Positions 8,659 to 17,633 of a stretch of 64,000 bases of DNA are shown in pieces. Position 1 is the first letter of the stretch; the number at the start of each line of letters is the position of its first letter. The DNA is from Edaphobacter bradus (GTDB lineage Bacteria > Acidobacteriota > Terriglobia > Terriglobales > Acidobacteriaceae): contig NZ_JAGSYF010000002.1 of assembly GCF_025685645.1 (NCBI RefSeq), positions 1,426,907 to 1,490,906 on the forward strand, read 5' to 3'. The notes beneath the pieces were generated by a model, which made no database searches, had not been told where the DNA came from, and saw only the letters and a list, made by a program, of their open reading frames with translations. The position numbers and the translations under genes are program-made.

Positions 8659-10929
8659 ATGAACGTCGGTATGAACCCTATGAAAGCACCAAAGGCTCTG
8701 GCTGCATTTCTCTTAGGTTTTGTTTCCATATCCGGTACTGCCATAGCAGACCAGAACTATTCGCAGCAGGTTTTCTTCGAGAACAGCACCTCGCCGGATT
8801 CGTACTATTACAGTTCCGGCAAGGTGTCCGCTCCAAGCATCGTGAAACTTGTCGATAACAAACTACCTATCGAGACCTCGCATTTCATCAGCGGCCCCAA
8901 CGCGCTTGAATTGCAATGGCAATCGATGCCCAACGGTGGATGGACTGCCGAGATCGACCTCAACGACTGGCGCAATCGGAATGTGCACTTTACCGGAGAT
9001 AGTCTCTTCTTTTGGATTTATGCAAAGGACGGAATACGCGCCGCTGATCTTCCCAAGATTGCTCTGCGCGGTTTTAACCGTGACTTTACAGGGCTGTTGC
9101 CAGTCATAGAATACGCAAGTCATGACTTTACGGGATCGTTGCCGATCGGAACATTCACGAATGATATCGAACCGGGCAAATGGATACGTGTGCAGATTCC
9201 TCTATCGCGCTTCACGAGCACATCTCTGCGGCCTTTCGATATACATCGAATTGCATCGATCATCTTTGCGCAGGGTGCGAGTGATGCAAAGTCCCACACA
9301 CTCTATATAGATGACATCCGCATTGAAGACGCGCCGTCAGCCAGGCAACAAGCACCAGCGACACCGACAAATCTGGCGGCAAAGGGGTATGAGCGGCACG
9401 TCGATCTGACATGGGAAGCAGCGCAAGACCCAACTGTCGCGCAATATGTCATCTATCGCTCTATCCATGGCGAGCCATATCAGGCAATTGGGGTGCAGCG
9501 ATATGGGGTCAACCGGTTTTCCGACTACATCGGAGACCCACACGCGACGGCATCCTACAAGATCTCTGCACGCACATCATCGCTGAATGAGTCTCCTCTG
9601 TCATCTGCTGTTACAGGAAGCACGCATCCCATGTCTGATGACGAATTACTGACGATGGTGGAGGAGGCGTCCTTCCGCTATTACTGGGAGGCCAATGAGC
9701 CTAACTCCGGCATGGCCCGGGAATCAACTCCAGGTGCCGACGATATCGTTGCCGTTGGTGCGAGCGGTTTCGGAATCATGTCGATGGTCGTAGCTTCCGA
9801 TCGAGGATTTATTACGCGCCAACAAGCTGTGGACCGTCTTCTCCACATCACAAATTTCCTTGCCAAAGCAGATCGTTATCATGGAGTGTGGCCGCACTTT
9901 CTTAGCGGCAGCACCGGCCATACTGTCGCTGTCTTTGGCATATATGATGACGGGGCCGATCTTGTAGAGACGTCGTTTCTCATGCAAGGTCTTCTGACCG
10001 CGCGCCAATACTTCGATCGGGACAACAAGGACGAACACGAGCTTCGCGATAACATCACAGCGTTATGGAAAGGGGTGGAGTGGGATTGGTTCCGGGCAAC
10101 ACCAAACAAAGATGCTCTCTATTGGCACTGGTCGCCTAACTTCGCATTTCACATCGCCAACCGCTTGCAAGGTTGGAATGAAGTAATGATCACGTATATG
10201 CTCGCGATCGCCTCACCCACTCATCCTGTTCCACCAAGCCTCTATTACACAGGGTACGCTGGGGAGGGAGTTAAAGATCACCTGTATGGAGTACGAAATA
10301 CCCATTACGGTATCACTCTTGACATGATCCACGCGCCGTCCTCGCCTGGGCCTCTTTTCTTCACTCATTATTCTTATTTGGGCTATGATCCCCGCGGATG
10401 GCGCGACAAGTACGCAAACTATTTCGTTAATAATCGCAATGAAGCACTTGTCAGTCAGGCATACAGCATTGCGAATCCTAATCACTTCAAAGGGCATGGC
10501 GCAGATACATGGGGCTTGACAGCCGTCGACGGTCCTAATGGATATCGGGAATACAAGCCCTTAGCCCCAAACGATGGGGTGACTGCTCCTCCCCGCGATA
10601 ACCAGCATGTATATACCGCGACTGACGATGGCACCATCGCGCCCACCGGAGCAATCAGTTCCTTCGCTTACACACCGGAACAGTCGATGCTTGCCCTGAA
10701 GCATTATTATCGCGATCTGGGAACGCAAGTGTGGAGCATCTATGGATTTCGTGATGCGTTTAACCAGCAGGAGAATTGGTATTCGGAGATTACTATGGGC
10801 TTAAATCAAGCTCCAATGGCTGTCATGATTGAAAACGGCCGCACCGGACTTGTCTGGCGATATTTTATGTCCAACCCTGAGATCTCTCACATGCAGCAGG
10901 CTATCGGCCTGACGAAAGACGCGCACTGA
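8659..10929 (+). CDS. Secreted GH144-type (glycoamylase-domain) glucanase with FN3 domain
   Basis: 756-aa protein. A signal peptide (ending GTAIAD) is followed by a beta-sandwich carbohydrate-binding-like region (about residues 40-240), a fibronectin type III domain (about 250-335, PTNLAAKGYERHVDLTWE...), and the PF10091 'glycoamylase' catalytic domain to the end (DDELLTMVEEASFRYYWE..., GIMSMVVASDRGFI, WPHFLSG, ENWYSEITMGLNQAPM). This domain defines GH144, whose characterised members are endo-beta-1,2-glucanases; other PF10091 proteins have other activities, so the substrate is inferred. I start at ATG 8659 because GGAGG lies at 8650-8654; the longer frame from 8596 lacks a leader. It shares the locus with GH3 beta-glucosidase, a logical partner for glucan depolymerisation. 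Confidence 0.85.
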   Translation: MNVGMNPMKAPKALAAFLLGFVSISGTAIADQNYSQQVFFENSTSPDSYYYSSGKVSAPSIVKLVDNKLPIETSHFISGPNALELQWQSMPNGGWTAEIDLNDWRNRNVHFTGDSLFFWIYAKDGIRAADLPKIALRGFNRDFTGLLPVIEYASHDFTGSLPIGTFTNDIEPGKWIRVQIPLSRFTSTSLRPFDIHRIASIIFAQGASDAKSHTLYIDDIRIEDAPSARQQAPATPTNLAAKGYERHVDLTWEAAQDPTVAQYVIYRSIHGEPYQAIGVQRYGVNRFSDYIGDPHATASYKISARTSSLNESPLSSAVTGSTHPMSDDELLTMVEEASFRYYWEANEPNSGMARESTPGADDIVAVGASGFGIMSMVVASDRGFITRQQAVDRLLHITNFLAKADRYHGVWPHFLSGSTGHTVAVFGIYDDGADLVETSFLMQGLLTARQYFDRDNKDEHELRDNITALWKGVEWDWFRATPNKDALYWHWSPNFAFHIANRLQGWNEVMITYMLAIASPTHPVPPSLYYTGYAGEGVKDHLYGVRNTHYGITLDMIHAPSSPGPLFFTHYSYLGYDPRGWRDKYANYFVNNRNEALVSQAYSIANPNHFKGHGADTWGLTAVDGPNGYREYKPLAPNDGVTAPPRDNQHVYTATDDGTIAPTGAISSFAYTPEQSMLALKHYYRDLGTQVWSIYGFRDAFNQQENWYSEITMGLNQAPMAVMIENGRTGLVWRYFMSNPEISHMQQAIGLTKDAH

Positions 10930-10953
10930 AGGCAAGGGGTTGTGCTGTAGGAG

Positions 10954-11180
10954 GTCTCAGTTCACCAACGTTTGTGCGCCTCTTCGTCTCTGGCGCCGGC
11001 GACCTGGTTGGTGATTTCGGAAATCAGTTTCTGCTAGTGAATGCGAATCTGGGACCAGCGGGAGCGTTTTGGACATATGCTGCAGTTTGCATGACTGGGA
11101 CTTTGTTCCTCTATTTGCGATTGCCGAAAACAAAAGAGAAGACCCTCTAGGAAATCGAGAGAAGCTTGAGAAACAAATGA
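10954..11180 (+). pseudogene. Decayed C-terminal remnant of a sugar-porter MFS transporter
   Basis: Between the GH144 and GH59 genes the DNA encodes, in two frames, recognisable sugar-porter pieces. LAPATWLVISEI (from 10990) matches the conserved helix-10/11 region (compare LAPVTWVLIAEIF in the intact porter at 34666-36099). After a deletion of about 40 residues and a frame change, ANLGPAGAFWTYAAVC...LPKTKEKTL reads to an in-frame TAG (11148-11150), then EIERSLRNK and TGA. The TAG replaces a Glu codon of the family's final ETxGxSLEEIE motif. About 70 of roughly 470 residues remain and nothing is functional. Confidence 0.8.
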
Positions 11181-11196
11181 TTAATTGGAGTACGAG

Positions 11197-13881
11197 ATGG
11201 GCAAGGCAAGACGGGAATTGATTCGACATTCGGCAAACGATCGGCGGGGACGGTTTTCGATGACTGGGCTGGCATTGTTGCTGTGTACCGGTGTAGTCGT
11301 AAGCGGCCAGCAGCCAAGCGTACTTTTAGACGGTAGCAGTAAAGGCAGAGTGTTCGACGGTCTTGGCGGCGTGAGCGCAGGAGCCTCTTCACGGTTGCTC
11401 ATTGACTACCCAGAGCCACAGCGCAGCCAGATTCTGGATTATTTGTTCAAGCCGGGTTATGGTGCGGCCCTGCAGCATCTGAAGGTTGAAATAGGCGCAG
11501 ATGTGAATTCAACAGATGGTTCTGAGCCGAGTCACATGCGCACAGCTTCGGATCACAACTCATCACGAGGTTACGAGTGGTGGCTAATGGCTGAGGCGCA
11601 CAAACGGAATCCCCATGTCATCTTGGAAGTCCTTCCGTGGGGCGCGCCCAAGTGGGTTGGCTCCAATTCGGGCGGAAAGGAAACGCTCTATTCCTCCAAA
11701 ATGGCTGATTATGTTGCGGACTTTATCCGCACCGCAAAGCGCGATTACTCCCTGGATATCGCCTATGCCGGCATTTGGAATGAGACCGCTTATGACGTGG
11801 CATATATCAAGGAACTACGCAGCAACTTCAAGGCTCACCATCTATCCACCCGAATCATCTGCTGCGATGGGAATCCCGGGGATCAATGGACGATCGCACC
11901 CGAGATTCTGAAAGACCCGGATCTGGCTACTGCCATTGATGTGATCGGTGTGCACTATCCATTCTGGTTTGGACCTACCACTACCGACGCGGCTCGCAGA
12001 ACGAATAAGCCGCTTTGGTCAAGCGAAGATCAGCCGAATCGTGGAAGTGGACCGTTCGTTAGTCGCGACTGGCACGTTGGCGGACGCATCCTTGCTCATC
12101 TCTATAACAAGAACTACCTGGAGGGCTCTCTAACTGCCACGGAAATCTGGAGTCCGGTTACCTCTTACTATGACATTCTTGCTGCTCCTAACTCCGGGTT
12201 GATGTATGCGAATACTCCGTGGTCCGGACACTACGACGTTCAGGGGACAATCTGGGCCACAGCTCACACCACGCAGTTTGCGCAGCCTGGGTGGCAGTAT
12301 CTCGACTCCTCATCAGGCAATCTCCCGGAAAAGGGAACCTATGTCGCCCTTCGTTCACCGGATGCGAAGGATTGGAGCGTGATTCTGGAGACGATCGATG
12401 CCAAACATCCGCAAACCGTCTCTTTCCGCCCCGCCGGCGGTCTTGCCGCGAATGAAGTGCATATCTGGGAAACAAACGACTCTCGGACCTTTGAACACGT
12501 CGCCGATGTGAAGCCGGTGAACGGCACGTTGACCTACACTTTTGATCCGGATTCGCTTTATTCGTTGACCACAACCACGGGACAAGGAAAAGGGTCAGTG
12601 AAGCCACCCGCTGCAAAGCCATTTCCTTTTCCATATGGGGATGATTTTGAAAAGACTCAGTTGGGGCACTCAGCGAAGTATCTGGCCGATCAAGATGGTG
12701 CGTTCGAGGTTCGTGATTGCAATGGCCGCTCCGGCCGCTGTTTGGAGCAAGTGATCACGGATAAGGCGATTCCGTGGGGCGCCTTGCCGGATCCAATCAC
12801 TCTAGCCGGAGACGAGAATTGGACAGATTATCGTGTTGCTGCCGATGTGCGATTTCTTTCAGAGTCACCGGCCGTTGTCATCGGCCGGATCGATGCGTCG
12901 GCTGCGGACGACAAGACTAGACTGCCAGGCGGCTATGTACTGCGCGTGAAGCCTGATGGCATATGGGAAATTCTTTCGGTTGAGTATAAAAAGCCGGCAG
13001 TAACGCTCGCGTCCGGATCTATCGCGATAGACCGCAATCAGTGGCATCGGCTGGAGCTGAGCTTCAATGGAACTCAGATAGCAGCCGCGCTCGATGGGAA
13101 GTTACTTGCTACAGCTGAGAGTTCAGTCCATTCGCATGGGATGTTCGCATTGGGAACTGAGTGGGGTCACATTCAGTTCGACAACCTGCGCGTAACAGCG
13201 GTAGAGGCGCAAAGCGCAAACACTCTTACGCCTGCCGAAGTCCGCGACGGCTGGAAGCTACTGTTCGACGGCCACTCAACGAAAGGCTGGAGGGGCGCGT
13301 ATATGCAGACATTTCCGTCAAAAGGCTGGGATGTATCGGACGGCGAATTGCGGGGCGTGCTGTCAGGTGGGATGGAAGCAGGCGACGCTGGCGATATTGT
13401 GACTCTCAATAAATACACATCCTTCGACCTCGTGTTCGACTGGAAACTCGGCCTCGGAGGGAATAGCGGAGTCAAATACTTTGTTGAAGAGCGACAGCCT
13501 AAACCCGCAGGATCACAGCCTGGTTATGAGTATCAGATTATTGATGATGCGAATTACATATACAGAGGAGAACATCTTCCTCCAAGATTGAAGACTGCGT
13601 CGATTTATGACGTAGTTCCGGCGAACCTAAAGGGTGACACACAGATGGGTGTGTGGCATCACTCGCGCGTCCTCGTGCGTGGCGACCACATTCAACATTG
13701 GCTCGATGGCATCGAGGTTCTCGACGTGGATCGGAAGTTTGCGCGTTTCAAGCAGGGCGTAGCGGAAAGCAAATTCAACGGCTATCCGGGTTTCGCGAGT
13801 ATTCCCAGCGGGTACATTCTCCTGCAGGACCACGGCCACAACGTTGCATTCAAGAACATCAAGATCAAAGAGTTGCCATAA
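11197..13881 (+). CDS. Secreted GH59 galactocerebrosidase-type beta-galactosidase fused to a C-terminal DUF1080 domain
   Basis: 894-aa protein with a leader ending near residue 33. Residues ~45-670 align closely with animal galactocerebrosidase (GALC): GRVFDG, SRLLIDYPEPQRSQILDYLFKP, HLKVEIGADVNSTDGSEPSHM, GYEWWLMAEA, GIWNE (acid/base Glu196) and LWSSED (nucleophile Glu277), then the lectin-like domain (WTDYRVAADVRF, QFDNLRV). GALC hydrolyses beta-galactosyl ceramides. Residues ~680-894 form a second domain, WKLLFDG...KGWRG, LGLGGNSGVKYFVEE, a DUF1080/3-keto-disaccharide hydrolase module (PF06439). The fusion is unusual. The start is ATG 11197 with TTGGAG at 11185-11190. It is followed after 25 bp by a Gfo/Idh/MocA oxidoreductase, the usual partner of DUF1080 proteins. 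In bacteria the likely substrate is a beta-galactoside glycan or glycolipid. Confidence 0.88.
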   Translation: MGKARRELIRHSANDRRGRFSMTGLALLLCTGVVVSGQQPSVLLDGSSKGRVFDGLGGVSAGASSRLLIDYPEPQRSQILDYLFKPGYGAALQHLKVEIGADVNSTDGSEPSHMRTASDHNSSRGYEWWLMAEAHKRNPHVILEVLPWGAPKWVGSNSGGKETLYSSKMADYVADFIRTAKRDYSLDIAYAGIWNETAYDVAYIKELRSNFKAHHLSTRIICCDGNPGDQWTIAPEILKDPDLATAIDVIGVHYPFWFGPTTTDAARRTNKPLWSSEDQPNRGSGPFVSRDWHVGGRILAHLYNKNYLEGSLTATEIWSPVTSYYDILAAPNSGLMYANTPWSGHYDVQGTIWATAHTTQFAQPGWQYLDSSSGNLPEKGTYVALRSPDAKDWSVILETIDAKHPQTVSFRPAGGLAANEVHIWETNDSRTFEHVADVKPVNGTLTYTFDPDSLYSLTTTTGQGKGSVKPPAAKPFPFPYGDDFEKTQLGHSAKYLADQDGAFEVRDCNGRSGRCLEQVITDKAIPWGALPDPITLAGDENWTDYRVAADVRFLSESPAVVIGRIDASAADDKTRLPGGYVLRVKPDGIWEILSVEYKKPAVTLASGSIAIDRNQWHRLELSFNGTQIAAALDGKLLATAESSVHSHGMFALGTEWGHIQFDNLRVTAVEAQSANTLTPAEVRDGWKLLFDGHSTKGWRGAYMQTFPSKGWDVSDGELRGVLSGGMEAGDAGDIVTLNKYTSFDLVFDWKLGLGGNSGVKYFVEERQPKPAGSQPGYEYQIIDDANYIYRGEHLPPRLKTASIYDVVPANLKGDTQMGVWHHSRVLVRGDHIQHWLDGIEVLDVDRKFARFKQGVAESKFNGYPGFASIPSGYILLQDHGHNVAFKNIKIKELP

Positions 13882-13906
13882 GAAGTAATCAGGATTGGAG
13901 TAAACC

Positions 13907-15235
13907 ATGAACCGCAGAGAATTTGTTTCTGGTGCTGCCTGCACTCTTTCCGCCTTGGGCATGCCAACAATTGTTCCAGCCAGTGTATTTGGGGCCAATG
14001 CACCCAGTAACCGTCTCAACGTAGGATTTATCGGTACCGGACGCCAGGCGTTCGGCAGTAACCTTCCCCAGATGATGAGGGTTCCCGGGGTACAGGCCGT
14101 AGTTGTTTGCGACGTCGATCGTTGGCGAATGACCGAGGCCCAGGCATTCGTGAATTCTTTCTATGCGCAGAGGGATGGATTGTCCGCATACAACGGCTGT
14201 GCAACGAAATCCGACTTTAGAGAAGTGATTGGCAATCCGGATATCGATGTGTTGATGGTCTCCACACCCGACCATTGGCATGTTCCCATGGGCATTGCCG
14301 CGGCTAAAGCCAAAAAGCACTTTGCCATGGAAAAGCCCATCAGCATCAGCGTGCAGCAGGGGCGCATGCTTGCAGATGCAGTAAAGCAATGCGGTGTAAC
14401 GGCCCGGACCGACAGCGAATTTCGTTCGCTCCGTCCTCAGAATCATGCGGTCGAGTTGGTCCGCAATGGACACGTCGGAAAACTGGAACGGATCGAGATT
14501 GTGTTCCCGTCGGATCCGACCCCGGTTGGTGTACAGCCGGATATGCCGATTCCTCCGGAACTGGACTACGACATGTGGCTCGGTCCCACCCCAAAGGTGC
14601 CTTACACCGAAAAACGTGTGCACGATGTGAAGCAGCATAAACTGCGGCCCAACTGGATGAGAGTCGATACTTATGCCCAGGGCATGATCGCCAACTGGGG
14701 TCCTCACTATTTCGACGCGGCGCAGTGGGCAAACAATTCCGAACATACGGGACCGGTTGAAGTCGAAGGGCACGGTGAGTTCCCCGTGAGCCTTTGGAAC
14801 ACTATGATTAATTTTAAGATCCAATATCGGTATGCGAATGGCGTAACGATGAGCTGCGAGCAGACTCCGACTAGCAAGCCTAGCATCACTTACTTCGGGA
14901 GCGACGCCTGGATTAAGGTCGATGGCTATCCGGGCACGATGACCAGCAGCAAGCCAGAACTGCTGACCCACGAGCCCGAGCCTGGCGAACTGGATTTCTC
15001 GAAGACTCTCTGGGATAAGAATGACCTGATCGCAGCAATTCGCGAGGGCCGTTCACCACTGGAGCCGATAGAAGTAGGGCACCGCGCTCTTTCTATCGGG
15101 CAAATAGGTCTTATTGCTTGCCGGGTCGGCGGAACATTGCATTGGAATCCGGAAAAGGAAGCATTCGAGGACAATAATTACGCTGACGCTTTGCTCGCCG
15201 CGCCATTAAGTCGGCCCGAGTGGGCGCTCGTGTGA
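13907..15235 (+). CDS. Exported Gfo/Idh/MocA family NAD(P)-dependent oxidoreductase
   Basis: 442 aa. The N-terminus NRREFVSGAACTLSALGM is a twin-arginine-like leader, so the protein is probably folded with cofactor and exported. A Rossmann domain follows (VGFIGTGRQAFGSNLPQM; Asp of CDVD after strand 2) with the family EKP motif (MEKPISISVQQG, catalytic Lys), then the C-terminal substrate domain. Relatives oxidise or reduce sugars, several at C3 of glycosides. GGAG lies 6 nt before ATG 13907. Its position directly after a DUF1080-bearing GH59 and before a TIM-barrel isomerase matches 3-keto-glycoside pathways known in bacteria; that role is inference. Confidence 0.88.
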   Translation: MNRREFVSGAACTLSALGMPTIVPASVFGANAPSNRLNVGFIGTGRQAFGSNLPQMMRVPGVQAVVVCDVDRWRMTEAQAFVNSFYAQRDGLSAYNGCATKSDFREVIGNPDIDVLMVSTPDHWHVPMGIAAAKAKKHFAMEKPISISVQQGRMLADAVKQCGVTARTDSEFRSLRPQNHAVELVRNGHVGKLERIEIVFPSDPTPVGVQPDMPIPPELDYDMWLGPTPKVPYTEKRVHDVKQHKLRPNWMRVDTYAQGMIANWGPHYFDAAQWANNSEHTGPVEVEGHGEFPVSLWNTMINFKIQYRYANGVTMSCEQTPTSKPSITYFGSDAWIKVDGYPGTMTSSKPELLTHEPEPGELDFSKTLWDKNDLIAAIREGRSPLEPIEVGHRALSIGQIGLIACRVGGTLHWNPEKEAFEDNNYADALLAAPLSRPEWALV

Positions 15236-15316
15236 TCAATGCCTAATTCGTATTTGAGTAGCGAAACGCCATTCCCCCCAACGGCCGGAACCCGCCCCCA
15301 AAGACAGCATCGGTCA

Positions 15317-15556
15317 CTGCTACTGCAAAGGATACGGTTGACGGTTGGGTAGTTCAAGGCATTCAAGGAAGTGGGCTACCACCTAACCGTAAGCCTGGAG
15401 ACGCACTGGCGCGGCGGAAGCTCACCGGAAGATTCAACGCGCCAGAGCTAGGCCCGCATAAGGTCTGCACTGCAGGTCGCCGGCACCCTGGCATTAGCCC
15501 CTGCGCAGCCGATCGCGAGAAGTGTTCGATTGAGGCGTACAGGAATTTTTAAGTGA
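15317..15556 (+). pseudogene. Decayed C-terminus of a TIM-barrel sugar isomerase/epimerase
   Basis: The 336-bp gap before the intact isomerase gene is not blank. From 15353 a frame reads FKAFKEVGYHLTVSLETHWRG, then GSSPEDSTRQS, TAG (15449-15451), ARIRSALQVAGTLA..., ending at TGA 15554-15556. The pattern F-K-A-x-K-E-V-G-Y-x-x-x-x-S-L-E-T-H-W-R-G, then PEDSTR, is the last strand and helix of AP-endonuclease-2-like sugar isomerases. A possible AKDTVDGWV piece lies in another frame from about 15317. The in-frame stop and missing barrel make it a pseudogene; its tail includes the ribosome-binding region of the next gene. Confidence 0.65.
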
Positions 15557-15571
15557 AGACAGAAGGAGAAT

Positions 15572-16513
15572 ATGAACAAGGCAATTCAACGTCGTCAGTT
15601 TATGAAGACCGTTGGTGTGGGAGTGCTGGCCGGAGCAAGCATGGGTATTGTCGCGCCGCCCGCCGAAGCCGCATCTGCTGAAGATGGTATGGAACCATCG
15701 AAAATGCCGCGATTGCTACTTGGGTGTTGTGCTTACTCGTATCGGCAGGAGTTAACCCACGGCGCAATGACGATGGAAGACTTCATCGGCAAGGCGGTGG
15801 AATTGCGGCTCGACGCTGTCGACATGACCGTGTATTACTTGAAATCCACCGATCCTGAATATCTCGAGAGCCTACGCTATTTGGCTTACAAGAACGCCGT
15901 GGTTTTTTCCGGAACGGCATGCGGTTCGAGCCTCGTGCAAGCTGATGCAACAAAGCGCGTGGGAGTGCTGGCCGATATCAAGAAATGGATCGACGTAACC
16001 GATCGGCTAGGTGCCTCCCACCTGCGCATATTTGCCGGCAAGTTACCGGAAGGCGCATCCATGCAAGAGGCCACCACCTGGACTGTGGAAGGAATGAAAG
16101 CTGCTTGCGACTATGCCGCGCCCAAAGGTATTGTGCTTGGTCTTGAAGACCATTCCGGAGTTTCGCAGAGCGCAGATGTTTGTCTGGAGATCATCCACCG
16201 CGTCGATTCTCCATACGCACGCATCAATCTCGATATCACCCATTTCATACCTTCCGCGACGCAGGACCCGTATGCGCAGATCGCAGCCTGCATCCCCTAT
16301 GCCACCGTTTCGCATATCCGTGACCGGTTCGATGACGGTACTCCGATTGATATGGGTCGGGTATGGAAAATGTATGCGCAAGCCAGTTATAGAGGCTACA
16401 TGTCGATCGAATATGAGGGCAATGCGCGCATTGGTGAAGAACCGGCAGCTACAGGTTTACCGAAGCTGGTTGCGAAGGTTCGCGAACTCTGCCAAAAATA
16501 CTCGTCGATATAG
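15572..16513 (+). CDS. Exported TIM-barrel sugar phosphate isomerase/epimerase family protein
   Basis: 313 aa. It begins with a twin-arginine-like leader (QRRQFMKTVGVGVLAGASMG) followed by an AP-endonuclease-2/xylose-isomerase-like barrel (PF01261). Likely metal ligands lie in GIVLGLEDHSG, INLDITHF, VSHIRDR and YMSIEYEGN. Characterised homologues isomerise, epimerise or (de)hydrate sugars. The start has AAGGAGA 6 nt upstream. Together with the preceding oxidoreductase and the DUF1080 domain it completes a three-part set (oxidoreductase, keto-glycoside cleaving domain, isomerase), all with export signals. Substrate unknown. Confidence 0.82.
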   Translation: MNKAIQRRQFMKTVGVGVLAGASMGIVAPPAEAASAEDGMEPSKMPRLLLGCCAYSYRQELTHGAMTMEDFIGKAVELRLDAVDMTVYYLKSTDPEYLESLRYLAYKNAVVFSGTACGSSLVQADATKRVGVLADIKKWIDVTDRLGASHLRIFAGKLPEGASMQEATTWTVEGMKAACDYAAPKGIVLGLEDHSGVSQSADVCLEIIHRVDSPYARINLDITHFIPSATQDPYAQIAACIPYATVSHIRDRFDDGTPIDMGRVWKMYAQASYRGYMSIEYEGNARIGEEPAATGLPKLVAKVRELCQKYSSI

Positions 16514-16853
16514 CGACACCGGTTCCGGGCCGACGCCAATCCTGACGGCCCGGAAGCTATCCGGTCGAGGCGAGCCCTTCAAGAAGCATTACACAAGTCG
16601 AATGGCGGTATTGCTGGTGCATGAATCGTAAATTCCTTTGACAAGCTGAAGCGCACGATAACCATCTTCACCGGAACACCGTACTCGTCAGGCCAACCCA
16701 CGTTGTGTAGGTTTGCACTAGAGCTGAGGATGAGGTATGAGCGAAGCGGGTGTATTGAATGGGGTACATCGTCGCAGTCGAGAGGAAGCGATGTTGTTGG
16801 GTAACCCTTCGGGCAAGGCCATGGTTGACGGATCGTCGAGGGGTGTAGGCAGG
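16514..16853. other. 340-bp stretch without recognised features
   Basis: No protein family, RNA or clear repeat was recognised in either strand. It separates the catabolic operon from a cluster of mobile-element fragments, so it may be very decayed insertion-sequence DNA. Confidence 0.4.
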
Positions 16854-17066
16854 CTACTTTGCCATATTGTCGGCGTAGGCCGCGGGCGTGAGTCCGGCTA
16901 ACTCGCGGATGGAGCGATCGGCTAGGCCGGGCAGTACATCGGCCAGATATTTGCGAATGGGCACGTCCAGTTTGCGGCAGCTTTCAACGGCCGAGAAGAT
17001 GGCGGCGATCTTGGCCCAGCCTCTTTGCTTCCCAGGTGCAGCCTATTTTTCCTTGCCGATGGCAAT
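16854..17066 (-). mobile_element. IS66-family transposase (TnpC) C-terminal remnant
   Basis: On the minus strand ARKNRLHLGSKEAG continues after a one-base frame change as AKIAAIFSAVESCRKL, then PIRKYLADVLPGLADRSIRELAGLTPAAY and a TAG at 16856-16854. This is the characteristic C-terminus of IS66 transposases (RKNWLxxGS..AG..AAI...YL.DVLPGL). Only about 65 residues remain and no terminal inverted repeat was found. It abuts the recombinase remnant at about 17050, so one probably truncated the other. Confidence 0.7.
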
Positions 17067-17557
17067 TGGGCGCCCGGCCAGCAGATGTTCCACCGCGAAC
17101 GTGTCTCGGAGCTGATGGCTATGGAACTGGAGGGGCCTGCCTTCATAGTCCTCCATGGTGAGGTACTTGTTAAGCCTGCCTAGCTTTCGCTGCCATTGGC
17201 CGGTCAGCGACTTTATCTCCGACTTCCCAGACCAGAAGAAGTACCGAGGATCAACGGTTAGTCGCGCCGGAAGTACGTGGAGAGCAGTCACGACGTGATC
17301 GGGAAGTGATCACCGTCAGCTTTGTACCATTCTTCACCGTTCTGAGGCTGAACCTATTGCCAATGATGCGATCCTTCGCGACCATCAGCGCGTCGCTGAT
17401 TCGCAATCCTGACCATCGCATAAGCTCTATCATACTTGGCGCACTTGCAACGACGCCATTGTGGTTCGCCAGCCTTAGAGCAGGCGGACGAGTGACGGGT
17501 ATAGACACTGACAGTATGGGTCTGTGGACGAAGCCGCCGAAGATCAAGATCGGGCAT
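17050..17557 (-). pseudogene. Tyrosine recombinase/integrase remnant with internal deletion and frameshifts
   Basis: Minus-strand pieces in three frames reconstruct a phage-type integrase. The N-terminus is TVSVYTRHSSACSKAG...WRRCKCAKY (17557 down to about 17435). It joins by a deletion of perhaps 150 residues to MIELMRWSGLRISDALMVAKD (catalytic Arg of SGLR), then after a frame change DHVVTALHVLPARLTVDPRYFFWSGK...QLRDTFAVEHLLAG (H-x-x-R box as HQLR). The final His and Tyr boxes are missing where IS66 sequence begins. It lies 77 bp from the left 131-bp repeat, the expected position of an integrase next to its attachment site. Confidence 0.78.
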
Positions 17558-17633
17558 AGAGAACCTTGGGCAGAAAAGTTGCTTTCAAATTGCTTGCAGT
17601 TCCTGAATTATATCCAGTAAGTTGTTGAAAGTA

